Assembly (NCBI GenBank): GCA_016794585.1
Contig: JAEUJM010000040.1
Span: 149,735-213,734 of the forward strand
From: Acidimicrobiales bacterium
Lineage (GTDB): Bacteria > Actinomycetota > Acidimicrobiia > Acidimicrobiales > DATDAH01
Reading direction: 5' to 3'
Length of the DNA stretch: 64,000 bases
This document shows positions 1-8,292 of this stretch, one piece after another; position 1 is the stretch's first letter, and each line of letters opens with the position of its first letter. Made by a program: the position numbers and the translations under genes. The notes below the pieces were generated by a model, which saw only the letters and a program-made list of their open reading frames with translations, was not told the DNA's origin and did no database searches.

Positions 1-473
1 ACCACGAAGCGGTCGGCGGCGCCGAGGAGGAGCGACCGGTCCTCGTCCGAGAGCGGCTCGTGCACGTGTTCGGTCATCTCGCCCGCCGGGACCATGACCA
101 CGACCGTGGGGCGGTCGGCGCTCGGCAGGGCGCGGAGGAGCGGCGCGGCCCGTGGGCTGGTCAGATAGACGGCGTCGGGACGGTGGCGACCCCACGGACC
201 GATGCCCAGACGTCGCCGGCGCACGGCGAACCCGGCGGCCGGGAGGTGGGCGCGGACCAGGGCACGCTCGACCACCGAGGCGGCGCCCCCCGGCAGGTCG
301 GCCACGACCGACACGGGGCCGGGGCGACGCATCGCGGTGAGCAGGGGCCCGCCCTCCCAGGCGACGGCCTCGACCGCCAGCGCCCCGGACGCGACCCCGA
401 TCTCGACGACCTCGAGGGCCTCACGACCCGCCGGATCGTCGGCGGCGTCGGGCAGCAGGACGAGGACCTTCAT
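1..473 (-). CDS. Glycosyltransferase-like protein, N-terminal part (cut by window edge)
   Basis: Reading leftward from an ATG at 473, an open frame runs off the window edge, giving about 157 residues. It starts MKVLVLLPDAADDPAG and later holds TEHVHEPLSDEDRSLLLGAA, which matches the position and pattern of the HVHEL segment in the neighbouring GT4-like enzymes. It begins 8 nt after the stop of the gene at 482, so it is the next cistron of the same operon. The RTGxP signature near the N-terminus of its neighbours is absent, so it is a divergent member. The donor-binding half lies outside the window, so activity cannot be judged. The frame uses G/C-rich third positions like its neighbours, and I see no break. 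Confidence 0.7.
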   Translation of the reverse strand, partial: MKVLVLLPDAADDPAGREALEVVEIGVASGALAVEAVAWEGGPLLTAMRRPGPVSVVADLPGGAASVVERALVRAHLPAAGFAVRRRRLGIGPWGRHRPDAVYLTSPRAAPLLRALPSADRPTVVVMVPAGEMTEHVHEPLSDEDRSLLLGAADRFV

Positions 474-481
474 CGGTGGGG

Positions 482-1690
482 TCACGGCAGGAGGGGCTCC
501 ATGGCGTCGTACCAGAGTGGCGCGCAGACGGACACGTCGTAGACGTCGCGCACCCGCTCGCTGCCGAGGGTGCCCCGGCGGCGGCGCTCGTCGTGGTCGA
601 CCGCGAGCTCGACCACCCGCTGGGCCATGAGCTCGACGTCGGGGAACGGTACGACCGCTCCGCACTCGTCGGCGCCCACGAACTCGGGCATGCCGCCGGC
701 GTCGAAGCACACCACCGGGTTCCCCACCGAGGCGTTCTCCAGGCAAACGAGGGGGAAGGCGTCCTCGCGAGAGGTCATGAGGAAGAGGTCGAACATTCGG
801 AACCAGTCCCACGGGTTGGACTGGCGTCCGGGGAAGTGGACCCGCCCCGAGAGCCCGGCGCGGTCGATCTCGTCCGCGAGGCGAGCGGCGTAGCCCTGGT
901 CGTCGCCACCGATCCACACGAAGTGCAGGTCGACCTCGGGGGCACGCGCCATCGCCGAGCGGGCGATCTGCACGAACAGCTCGGGTGCCTTGCGCCACTC
1001 CATCACCCCCGCGGAGCCGACCACGACCGCGTCCTCGCTCATGCCGAGCTCGGCCCGGTCGACGGCACGGACCGGCGGCGGCGGCGCGGTGTTGACGAAC
1101 TCCCTGGCCAGGGCGATGCGCTCCGGAGGAACGCCGAGGTCGATGAGGGCGTCCTGGGTGACCTGCACGCCAGCGATGAACCGGTCCGTCTCGCGCCGGA
1201 GGCGGCCGCCGTTGTCGTCGAGGTGGACGAGCTGCAGGCCCAGCTCGAGCGCCAGGGTGACGACCTTCGTCCGCCGTGGGCGCACGTAGCGGAGGTAGTC
1301 GTTCGGGCCGACCGAGACGATCACGACCGTCCGCAGGCGCGGGATGCGCCAGAGCAGGGCACGCAGGCGCAGGCCCCGGGCCGCATCACCCAGGCGGACC
1401 CCGACGGGGCCGAGGCGGTCGAGGGCCTGGGCGAGGCGCCACGATCGGATGCGGTCCACGTCGTGCACCGGGGACAGCTCGGCGAACTCACGCTCGAGCT
1501 CGCCCCCGCGCCAGAGCAGCACCTCGAAGCGCACGTCGGTGTTGGCCGAGATCCAGCGCAGCAGGTCGAGCAGGATCATGGGCGGCCCCACCCGGTCGCC
1601 GGAGTGGGTGATGAAGAGCACCGTCCCCCGGTCCGGCTGGTCCACGGGCGGCGAGTGTAAGGAGGGGCGCGCGGCGGTGCCAGTGCTCAT
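482..1690 (-). CDS. GT4-like glycosyltransferase (array member)
   Basis: This encodes 402 residues of a GT-B fold glycosyltransferase. The N-terminal half opens with VLFITHSGDRVGPPMILLDL, the signature shared by the array. The C-terminal half has EWRKAPELFVQIA (donor-phosphate region), HFVWIGG and TSREDAFPLVCLE, an Asp/Glu variant of the EX7E motif of family GT4. The HVHEL segment found in most relatives is replaced by LALELGLQLVHLD, so the acceptor side may differ. The start is the ATG at 1690, which overlaps the stop of the upstream gene as ATGA. An open frame continues far upstream in this phase, but there it only shadows the preceding gene. It probably transfers a sugar to a growing lipid-linked glycan at the cytoplasmic membrane; donor and acceptor cannot be told. 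Confidence 0.85.
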   Translation of the reverse strand: MSTGTAARPSLHSPPVDQPDRGTVLFITHSGDRVGPPMILLDLLRWISANTDVRFEVLLWRGGELEREFAELSPVHDVDRIRSWRLAQALDRLGPVGVRLGDAARGLRLRALLWRIPRLRTVVIVSVGPNDYLRYVRPRRTKVVTLALELGLQLVHLDDNGGRLRRETDRFIAGVQVTQDALIDLGVPPERIALAREFVNTAPPPPVRAVDRAELGMSEDAVVVGSAGVMEWRKAPELFVQIARSAMARAPEVDLHFVWIGGDDQGYAARLADEIDRAGLSGRVHFPGRQSNPWDWFRMFDLFLMTSREDAFPLVCLENASVGNPVVCFDAGGMPEFVGADECGAVVPFPDVELMAQRVVELAVDHDERRRRGTLGSERVRDVYDVSVCAPLWYDAMEPLLP

Positions 1691-2883
1691 CGGGGCCGGC
1701 GCCCGGCGGCCAGCACCGTCTGGAGCTGCTCGTAGAGGCGGGGCGCGGCGACGGCGGTGTCGTGGCGGGAGCGCACGTCCTGGGCCAGACGAGCCCCCAT
1801 GGCCCGGCGGTGTTCGGGGTCGGCCAGGAGGCCGCCGACCGCCTCGGCCATCGCCTCCACGTCGAGGGCCGGGACCACGAGGCCGTTCTCGCCGTCGAGC
1901 AGCTCGGCCATGCCGCCGTTGTCGAACGACACCACCGGGGTACCCACCAGCCCGGCCTCTAGGCAGACGAGCGGGTAGGGATCCTCCCGCGAGGTGAGCA
2001 CCAGCACGTCGAAGGCCCGGTACCAGTCGACGGCGTGGTCCTGCTCGCCGACGAAGTGGACCCGATCGGCCAGGCCCATGGACGCGTGGTCGTGCGCGAG
2101 GCGCTCGATCTCGAGGTGGGCCGGGCCACCGCCGACCCACACCAGGTGCGGGGCGTCGGGGTGGGGCTCGAGCCGGCGGGCGAGCTGGAGGAAGAGGTCG
2201 GTGCCCTTGCGCCACTCCTGGGTGCCCGCGGCGCCCACCACGGGCGCCCCCTCCGGGATGCCGACACGTCGGCGCAACTCGGCCGCGTCGGTGCGCGGGG
2301 GCGCGGTGACGACGTCCGCGTCGACGAACTCGTAGTGGCGGCTCACGAGGGCGGGATCGACCCCCTCGGCCTCGACGAGGTTGTCCCGCACCCGGTCGGC
2401 CACCGCCACGAAGTGGTCCGTGGCGTCGAGCCACCGACGTCGTTCGGCCTCGTCGGGCAGGGCGAAGGCGATGGCCATGCCCAGCTCGTGCACGTGCGAC
2501 ACCACCACGCCGTCGATCGCCGGGAGGTGCTCCAGACAGTGGGCGCTCTCGGCGCAGTTCAGCCAGTAGAGGTCGTAGCCGGTCAGGTCCTTCATCCTGG
2601 GCTTCAACCGGGCGCGTCGGAGGCGCTTGGCCACCCCGCCGAGGCCGACCACGGGGAGGTTCCGCTCGAGGAGCTCCACGGTGCTGCCCCGATCGAGCCG
2701 GCCGGCCACGTGGACCGGGGCGACGGCACGGAAGGCGTCCTCGGTGGGCCCACCGCGCCAGAGCAGCACCTCGACGTCCACGTCGCCGTGCTGGTCGAGC
2801 CAGCGCAGGAACGAGAGCAGCACCGCCGGCGCCCCGGTGCGGGTGGCCTGGTGGGACACGAAGAGCACCCGGGGACGGCTCAT
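1687..2883 (-). CDS. GT4-like glycosyltransferase (array member)
   Basis: The 398-residue product is a full member of the array family. It begins VLFVSHQATRTGAPAVLLSF, has VVSHVHELGMAIAFAL near residue 130, then EWRKGTDLFLQLA, HLVWVGG and TSREDPYPLVCLEAG, followed by SFDNGGMAELL. All expected donor-site motifs are present, so it looks catalytically intact. It overlaps both neighbours by 4 nt (ATGA at each junction), implying translational coupling. Its likely job is adding one sugar to a membrane-linked polysaccharide repeat unit. The substrate is unknown. Confidence 0.88.
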   Translation of the reverse strand: MSRPRVLFVSHQATRTGAPAVLLSFLRWLDQHGDVDVEVLLWRGGPTEDAFRAVAPVHVAGRLDRGSTVELLERNLPVVGLGGVAKRLRRARLKPRMKDLTGYDLYWLNCAESAHCLEHLPAIDGVVVSHVHELGMAIAFALPDEAERRRWLDATDHFVAVADRVRDNLVEAEGVDPALVSRHYEFVDADVVTAPPRTDAAELRRRVGIPEGAPVVGAAGTQEWRKGTDLFLQLARRLEPHPDAPHLVWVGGGPAHLEIERLAHDHASMGLADRVHFVGEQDHAVDWYRAFDVLVLTSREDPYPLVCLEAGLVGTPVVSFDNGGMAELLDGENGLVVPALDVEAMAEAVGGLLADPEHRRAMGARLAQDVRSRHDTAVAAPRLYEQLQTVLAAGRRPR

Positions 2884-4085
2884 GGGAGCAGGGCCTCCAA
2901 CTCGGCCCACCAGCGCGGGGCGCCCACCGACACGTCGAAGCCGTCGAGGATGCGCTGACGGGCCCGCTCCCCCACGGCGCGGGCGGCCGCGGGGTCCGCC
3001 GCCCACTCCGCGACCTGGGTGGCCATCGCGTCGACGTCGAGGAAGGGCACGAACACCCCCTCGCCCGGCCCGAACACCTCGCCGAGGCAGGTGTTGTCGA
3101 AGGCCAGCACGGGCCGACCGGCCCGGGCGGCCTCGAGGCAGACGAGGGGCAGGGCGTCCTCGCGGGACGTGAGGGCGAAGGCGTCGAACATGGCGAACGG
3201 CTCGGTGAGGTCCTGCTGGGGCCCGATGAAGTGGACCGTGTCGGCGAGGCGGGCGCTGCGCAGGTCGTGGGCCAGCGGGGCGAACTTGACCCCGTCGATC
3301 GGGCCCCCGATCCACACGAGGTGGACCGCTCGACCGCCGGTCGCCTCGGCGTGGTGGCGGAGAGCGACGCCGAGGCGGAGGAAGAGGTCGGGGGCCTTGC
3401 GCCACGCCGTGGGGCCGCACCCACCCACCACGAACGCGTCCTCGGGGATGCCCAGGCGGTGCCGCAGCGCAGTGCCGTCCGCCGCCTCGGGACGGGCGGT
3501 GCCGTCGATCTCGCGGCGCACGTCGATGAACTCGTGACCCACGACGACCCTCGCCGGGTCGATCCCCGGGCGGAGCAGGAGATTGTCGGCGATGCCCGTG
3601 GCCCCGGCGAGGAAGCGGTCCGTGCGCGTGAGCAGGGCCGACCAGTCCGCCGGCGTGAGGACGTCGAGGATCTGGTCCAGCTCGTGCACCGCGGTCAGCA
3701 CCTTCTGGCCCGGGGCGGCGCGCAGCCCGTGCAGGACGGGCGCGCTCGCGACGCTGTTGAGCCACACCACGTCGTGGCCACGGGTGCGGGCCAGGCGGGC
3801 CGCCAGCCGAGCCGACGAGGCGCGGGACGACAGGGCGGGCAGGCCCACCTTGCGTAGGCCCAGCGCCGCCACCTCGGCCTTCGTCCACCGTTCGAACGGG
3901 GCCAGCACGGTGACCGGGCCGAACGCGCCGAAGGCGCCTTCGAGAGGACCGCCCCGCAGCAGGACGACCTCGACGTCCACGGCGCCGGGGCGGTGCTCGG
4001 CCATCCAGCGCAGGAAGTGCACCAACATGGCCGGCGCCCCCGTGCGGGACGCGTCGTGGGAGACCGCGAGCAGGCGGGGCGCCAT
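2880..4085 (-). CDS. GT4-like glycosyltransferase (array member)
   Basis: This 401-residue protein starts LLAVSHDASRTGAPAMLVHF, keeps AVHELDQIL in the middle, AWRKAPDLFLRLG, HLVWIGG and TSREDALPLVCLEAA. It is a complete array-family member with the Asp/Glu form of the GT4 EX7E motif. It starts at an ATG at 4085, 5 nt after the stop of the two-domain oxidoreductase gene. Its own stop overlaps the next start by 4 nt. It probably acts on the cytoplasmic face of the membrane during glycan assembly; the donor sugar is not identifiable from sequence. Confidence 0.88.
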   Translation of the reverse strand: MAPRLLAVSHDASRTGAPAMLVHFLRWMAEHRPGAVDVEVVLLRGGPLEGAFGAFGPVTVLAPFERWTKAEVAALGLRKVGLPALSSRASSARLAARLARTRGHDVVWLNSVASAPVLHGLRAAPGQKVLTAVHELDQILDVLTPADWSALLTRTDRFLAGATGIADNLLLRPGIDPARVVVGHEFIDVRREIDGTARPEAADGTALRHRLGIPEDAFVVGGCGPTAWRKAPDLFLRLGVALRHHAEATGGRAVHLVWIGGPIDGVKFAPLAHDLRSARLADTVHFIGPQQDLTEPFAMFDAFALTSREDALPLVCLEAARAGRPVLAFDNTCLGEVFGPGEGVFVPFLDVDAMATQVAEWAADPAAARAVGERARQRILDGFDVSVGAPRWWAELEALLP

Positions 4086-4090
4086 GTCCG

Positions 4091-6232
4091 TCAGGCCGGG
4101 GGTGCCGCGAGGACCGGCGTGAACCGAGCGGGGTCGGCCGTGGCACCGGTGGTCAGGGACGCCACCGCCGCGAACACCGTGGCCGTGGTGTGGATGGCCG
4201 GCTGCACGTCGAACGGGGCGCCGTCGGTGATGGCACGTCGCACCGCGGTGAGCAGCTCGGCGTGCCCCTTGCCCGGGGTGGCCAGCCGCACCTCACGGCC
4301 GTCGATCACCACGGTGGCGAAGTCGTCGATCAGAGCGGAGCGCCCGCCGCCCAGGACCTCGACGCGCTCCTTCGCCATCCCCGGGGTCCCACCCGTCGTG
4401 TACACGATGGTGGCCAGGGAGTCGTCGGCGTAGCGGATGGTCAGCACGAGGTCCTCGGCCAGCAGCAGCTCCGTGCCCCGCACGGACGCCGACGCGCCGA
4501 CCGACACCGCCGGATGCCCCACCAGCGCGCCGCAGGTGTCCACGAAGTGGCAGACCTCGCCGAGCAGGCGGCCGCCCTGGCGCCGGTCGCCGTACCAGTG
4601 GCCCGGCGGGGTGGCCTCGGCCGCCACCCGGTACGTGAGGGTGAGCGGTGAGCCCCGATCGGCGAACGCGTCCCGCACGACCGAGACGGCTTCGGCGTGG
4701 CGCCGGTTGAAGCCGACCGCGAGCAGGCCCGTCCCGCTCCGCCAGGCTTCCACCACCGAGGCGAGCCCGTCCTCGTCGAGGGCCAGGGGCTTCTCGCAGA
4801 AGACGTGCTTGCCGGCGGCGAGGGCCTGGGCGGCGAGCTGGGCGTGCGTGTCGTGGGGCGTGGCCAGGACGACGAGGCCGGCCTCGTCCGAGGCGAGGGC
4901 CTCGTCGGTGGTCACGGGTCGGGCGCCGAGGCGCTCGGCCAAACGCTCGGCCGACACCCCCGACGCCGACGCCACGAGCGCGACCTCGAGGCCGGCATCG
5001 GTGAGTGCCGGGACCAGCGTCGCTCGTGCGTAGTTGCCCGCTCCCACGAGTGCGACCGTGGCCGGGGCCGCCGACCGGGCGGCGCGGACCGGAGACGGCA
5101 CGGGGGCGGGGTGGGCCTCGGCCTCCGGGTAGACCAGCTGGATGCCGAGGGGCGCCGCCACCTTGTCCTCGAGGACGGCGTAGGCGGCCTCGGCCTCGGC
5201 CACGGGGAAGGTGTGGGTGATGAGGTCGGCCACGTCCAGGTGCCCGCCGGCGAGCAGGTCGACGAAGGCCTCCAGGTTGCGGCGCGCCGTCCACGGGACG
5301 TGGCCGACCGGATAGTCGACGCCGGACTCCTCGAACAGCGGGTCGTAGCGACCCGGCCCGTAGCTGCGGGCCACCCGAAGGGTCAGCTCCTTCTCGTAGA
5401 GCGGGGTGCGCGCCAACGTGATGGGCACGTCGCCCACGAGCACGATCGTGGCGCGGTCCCGCGCGAGCTCGGGGGCCCGGGCCAGCGGCTCGGGCGAGCG
5501 GCTGGCCGCGGTGACGAGCACGGCGTCGACGCCGCGGCCGCGGGCCCAGTCCACCACCGCCTCGGTCGTCGGGTCGCCGTCGTCGACGAGGGCCAGGTCG
5601 ACCGAGGGCTCGTGGCGCTCGAGCGCGGTGGCGTTGGCCTCGAGGGCCACGACCGTGCAGCCGGCCGCCTGGGCGAGGCGCGCCGTGATCCGGCCCAGCA
5701 GGCCGAGGCCGATCACGGCGACCCGCGCGCCGGGGCCGACATCGGCGAGGCGGAGCCCGTTGAGGGCCACCGTGCCGAGAGCGGCGAACGCTGCATGGGC
5801 GGGGTCGACCCCCGAGGGCAGGGCCACCGCCAGCGGGGCGGCAACCACCTGCAACTCGCCGTGACCGGCGCCGGCGGCCGCCACGAGATCGCCCACGGCC
5901 AGGCCGGAGGCCCACTCGCCCACCTCGACCACGACGCCCGCCGACGAGTAGCCGAGCGGCATGTCCTGGTCGAGGCGGTCGCGCACCGAGCGCGCCGTCC
6001 GCCGCAGACCCTCGTTGCGGGCGCGCCGGATGACCTTCCGCGCCAGGTCGGGGCGGGCGCGGGCCTTGGCCAGCAACGAGGACGAGGCCAGTTGGCGCAC
6101 GGCCCGTTCGGTGCCGGCCGAGACGACCGAGTGGGTCGGCGCCACGAGGACCTCGGTGGGCCCGATCGACGGACGGGGCAGGTCGACCACCCGCAGCCGG
6201 CCGTCCCGCACGGACTGGACGACCTGCTTCAC
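4091..6232 (-). CDS. Two-domain oxidoreductase: MDR alcohol dehydrogenase fused to Gfo/Idh/MocA
   Basis: The 713-residue product joins two NAD(P)-binding enzymes. Residues about 1-370 form a medium-chain, zinc-type dehydrogenase-like domain (LGYSSAGVVVEVGEWASGL, then a Rossmann segment VAVIGLGLLGRITARLA). Residues about 380-713 form a Gfo/Idh/MocA domain (VALVGAGNYARATLVPAL, then HVFCEKPLALDEDGL). Proteins of this architecture are known from polysaccharide loci and are thought to oxidise and reduce a sugar within one polypeptide, for example to epimerise or prepare a keto or amino sugar. The GTG start at 6232 overlaps the methyltransferase stop as GTGA and is preceded by a GGAGG ribosome binding site (6239-6243 region). 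The exact sugar substrate is unknown. Confidence 0.88.
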   Translation of the reverse strand: MKQVVQSVRDGRLRVVDLPRPSIGPTEVLVAPTHSVVSAGTERAVRQLASSSLLAKARARPDLARKVIRRARNEGLRRTARSVRDRLDQDMPLGYSSAGVVVEVGEWASGLAVGDLVAAAGAGHGELQVVAAPLAVALPSGVDPAHAAFAALGTVALNGLRLADVGPGARVAVIGLGLLGRITARLAQAAGCTVVALEANATALERHEPSVDLALVDDGDPTTEAVVDWARGRGVDAVLVTAASRSPEPLARAPELARDRATIVLVGDVPITLARTPLYEKELTLRVARSYGPGRYDPLFEESGVDYPVGHVPWTARRNLEAFVDLLAGGHLDVADLITHTFPVAEAEAAYAVLEDKVAAPLGIQLVYPEAEAHPAPVPSPVRAARSAAPATVALVGAGNYARATLVPALTDAGLEVALVASASGVSAERLAERLGARPVTTDEALASDEAGLVVLATPHDTHAQLAAQALAAGKHVFCEKPLALDEDGLASVVEAWRSGTGLLAVGFNRRHAEAVSVVRDAFADRGSPLTLTYRVAAEATPPGHWYGDRRQGGRLLGEVCHFVDTCGALVGHPAVSVGASASVRGTELLLAEDLVLTIRYADDSLATIVYTTGGTPGMAKERVEVLGGGRSALIDDFATVVIDGREVRLATPGKGHAELLTAVRRAITDGAPFDVQPAIHTTATVFAAVASLTTGATADPARFTPVLAAPPA

Positions 6233-7149
6233 GGACCCACCTCCGGAACGACGCGATGCGGGCCCCGGTCGTCCTCGCGTCGCAGCACCATGGCGGTCTG
6301 CACGTGGAACTCCTCGGGACGGCGGTCGAGGACCTCGAACCACCCGCCCCACACGCGCGCCAGGTAGTCGCTGCTCTGGAACACCTGCGCGGCGCCCGCT
6401 CGGCGGTTGAGCACGGCGACGTCGAAGTCCGGCGCGACCGGCCCCACCCGGGCCTCGAGGGCGTCGAGGCCCGCCCGCAGGTTGGGGCTCTCGCCGGTGC
6501 GGCGGATGGCGGCGATGGTGTCCTCGTCGTAGACCGTGAGGTAGGCCAACCCCCCGGGAGCCAGCACCCGCCGGAGCTCGAGCACCCAGGCGTCGGCGAG
6601 CTCGCTGATGTGGGGGATCACCGAGCAGGCGTACACGAGCTCGAAGCTGGCGTCGGGGAAGGGGAGATGGGGGGCGGTGGTGCAGGTCGCGAGCCGGAAC
6701 CCGGCGGGCAGGTGGGCCCGTGCCCAGGCCACGCGCTCCGCCTCCAGGTCGACGCCCCAGGCCTCGACCCCGGGGGCGACCGCCGGCCACCACCGCAACA
6801 CCCGCCCGAACCCACAGCCGAACTCGAGGACGCGGTCGCCGGCGCCCAGGGAGAGCCCGTGGTCGGCCGCGGCCCGGCGGATGTTCGAGGCGTGCAGCTC
6901 ACCGCTCGCGAGGTACGCCGAGCGGTCGTCCTCCTCCTCCAGCTCCCACCGGTCGGGGTCGGGCACGGGCCAGTCGGCCGGGCCGGATCCGTCTCCGGGT
7001 GGTGCCACCGGCCGGAGCACGTAGGCGTCCTCGTCGGGGCGGAGGGGACGGGCGCGTGCCGCGATGGTGCGGTCGTCCGCCAGCCCGCGCTCGAGACCAC
7101 GCTTGACCGAGCGCACGCCCGCCGCCCGCGCGCCGGCCCAACGATCCAT
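6229..7149 (-). CDS. SAM-dependent methyltransferase (class I)
   Basis: This 306-residue protein has the class I methyltransferase SAM-binding loop VLEFGCGFGRVLRWWP near residue 110, followed by the acidic GVDLEAERV segment and an LELRRVLAPGGLAYLTVY strand typical of the family. It is the first gene of the minus-strand unit that continues through the oxidoreductase into the glycosyltransferase row, so it most likely methylates a sugar or the glycan end. The start is uncertain. I chose the ATG at 7149; an in-frame ATG at 7161 would add MIRG and come closer to a degenerate -10 (TAACCG). It is divergent from the epimerase gene at 7184. Confidence 0.8.
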   Translation of the reverse strand: MDRWAGARAAGVRSVKRGLERGLADDRTIAARARPLRPDEDAYVLRPVAPPGDGSGPADWPVPDPDRWELEEEDDRSAYLASGELHASNIRRAAADHGLSLGAGDRVLEFGCGFGRVLRWWPAVAPGVEAWGVDLEAERVAWARAHLPAGFRLATCTTAPHLPFPDASFELVYACSVIPHISELADAWVLELRRVLAPGGLAYLTVYDEDTIAAIRRTGESPNLRAGLDALEARVGPVAPDFDVAVLNRRAGAAQVFQSSDYLARVWGGWFEVLDRRPEEFHVQTAMVLRREDDRGPHRVVPEVGP

Positions 7150-7165
7150 GCCCCGGATCATCGCA

Positions 7166-7175
7166 CGGTTAGCCT
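7166..7175. promoter_or_regulatory. Divergent overlapping -10 elements (wecB / methyltransferase)
   Basis: TAGCCT at 7170-7175 faces the epimerase gene, with 8 nt to its GTG, so transcription should start at the codon. On the other strand TAACCG (7171-7166), a weaker match, faces the methyltransferase. The two share the central TA. Confidence 0.55.
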
Positions 7176-7183
7176 CGGCGCCC

Positions 7184-8248
7184 GTGGACGCCGTGTGTGT
7201 CGCCGCCGCCCGGCCCAATTTCATGAAGGTGGCGCCCGTGCTGGCCGCCCTCGACGCCGCCGGCGCCACCACCACGCTGGTCCACGCCGGCCAGCACTAC
7301 GACCCCGAGGTCAACGACGTCTTCTTCGCCGACCTCGGCCTGCGTCCACCGGACCACCACCTCGGATCGGGCTCCGGCAGCCAGGCCACCCAGACCGCCC
7401 GGGTCATGACGGCCTTCGAACCGCTCCTCGACCGGTTGGCACCCGACGTGGTGGTGGTCGTCGGCGACGTCACCGCCACGTTGGCGGTGGCCCTCGTCAC
7501 CGCCAAGTCCGAGGCCAGACTGGCCCACGTCGAGGCCGGCCTGCGCTCCGGAAACCGCTCGATGCCCGAGGAGGTGAACCGTCTCGTGGTCGACCGGTTG
7601 AGCGACGAGCTGTTCGCACCGTCGCCCGACGCCGTCGCCCACCTGCGCGCCGAGGGGGTGCCCGAGGAGCGCGTCCACCTCGTGGGCAACGTGATGGTGG
7701 ACAGCCTGCTGGCCAACCTCGGACGGGCGACGGCCGGCCCCACGCTGGAGGACCTGGGCCTCGTGCCCGGGACCTACGGGGTGGTCACCCTCCACCGCCC
7801 CGCCAACGTCGACGACCCCGTGGTGCTCGATCGCCTCCTCGACGCCCTGGGCCGGGTGGCCGAGCGGTGCCCGCTGGTGTTCCCCGTCCACCCTCGGACG
7901 CGGGCCGCCCTCGGTGACCGCCCCCTCCCCGCCGACGTCCGCCCCCTGCCCCCGCTCGGGTACCTCGACTTCCTGGCCGTCGAGGCCGGTGCCCGCCTGG
8001 TGCTGACCGACTCGGGAGGCCTGCAGGAGGAGACGACGGTGCTGGGGGTGCCCTGCCTGACGTTGCGCGACGAGACCGAACGACCGGTGACGGTCACCGA
8101 GGGCACGAACGAGATCGTCGGCCGCGACCCCGAGCGCATCGTGGCCGCGGCCGAGGCCGCGCTGGAACGGCCGCCGGCGCCGCACCGCCCCGAGGGGTGG
8201 GACGGGCACGCCGCCGACCGCATCGCCGAGGTGCTCTGCCGGGCGTGA
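7184..8248 (+). CDS. wecB: UDP-N-acetylglucosamine 2-epimerase (non-hydrolysing)
   Basis: The 354-residue product matches the WecB family, which interconverts UDP-GlcNAc and UDP-ManNAc in the cytoplasm. Visible motifs are AAARPNFMKVAPV at the N-terminus, HVEAGLRSGNRSMPEEVNR near residue 120, VVTLHRPANVDD, and LVLTDSGGLQEETTVLG, all typical of this enzyme. I chose the GTG at 7184 because the protein family starts here and a TAGCCT -10 element ends 8 nt before it, placing transcription start at or next to the start codon. Longer starts in the same frame only extend over the divergent gene. The product could feed ManNAc-type sugars into the polysaccharide. Confidence 0.92.
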   Translation: MDAVCVAAARPNFMKVAPVLAALDAAGATTTLVHAGQHYDPEVNDVFFADLGLRPPDHHLGSGSGSQATQTARVMTAFEPLLDRLAPDVVVVVGDVTATLAVALVTAKSEARLAHVEAGLRSGNRSMPEEVNRLVVDRLSDELFAPSPDAVAHLRAEGVPEERVHLVGNVMVDSLLANLGRATAGPTLEDLGLVPGTYGVVTLHRPANVDDPVVLDRLLDALGRVAERCPLVFPVHPRTRAALGDRPLPADVRPLPPLGYLDFLAVEAGARLVLTDSGGLQEETTVLGVPCLTLRDETERPVTVTEGTNEIVGRDPERIVAAAEAALERPPAPHRPEGWDGHAADRIAEVLCRA

Positions 8249-8276
8249 GCAACCGGCGGCCCCCAACGGCGCCGTC

Positions 8277-8282
8277 TACGCT
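8277..8282 (+). promoter_or_regulatory. -10 element for the DegT gene at 8293
   Basis: TACGCT lies 10 nt before the ATG and no Shine-Dalgarno sequence is visible, indicating a leaderless or near-leaderless transcript. Confidence 0.55.
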
Positions 8283-8292
8283 GACCCCGCTC

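Noticed and set aside
476..1660. Long plus-strand open frame of 394 codons
   Set aside because: It is the reverse shadow of the glycosyltransferase gene at 482-1690. The translation is rich in His, Asp, Gly and Glu without motifs, as expected for antisense frames in high-GC DNA.
4697..6367. Long plus-strand open frame of 556 codons
   Set aside because: It lies antisense to the two-domain oxidoreductase, whose motifs are clear; the shadow protein has no recognisable domain.
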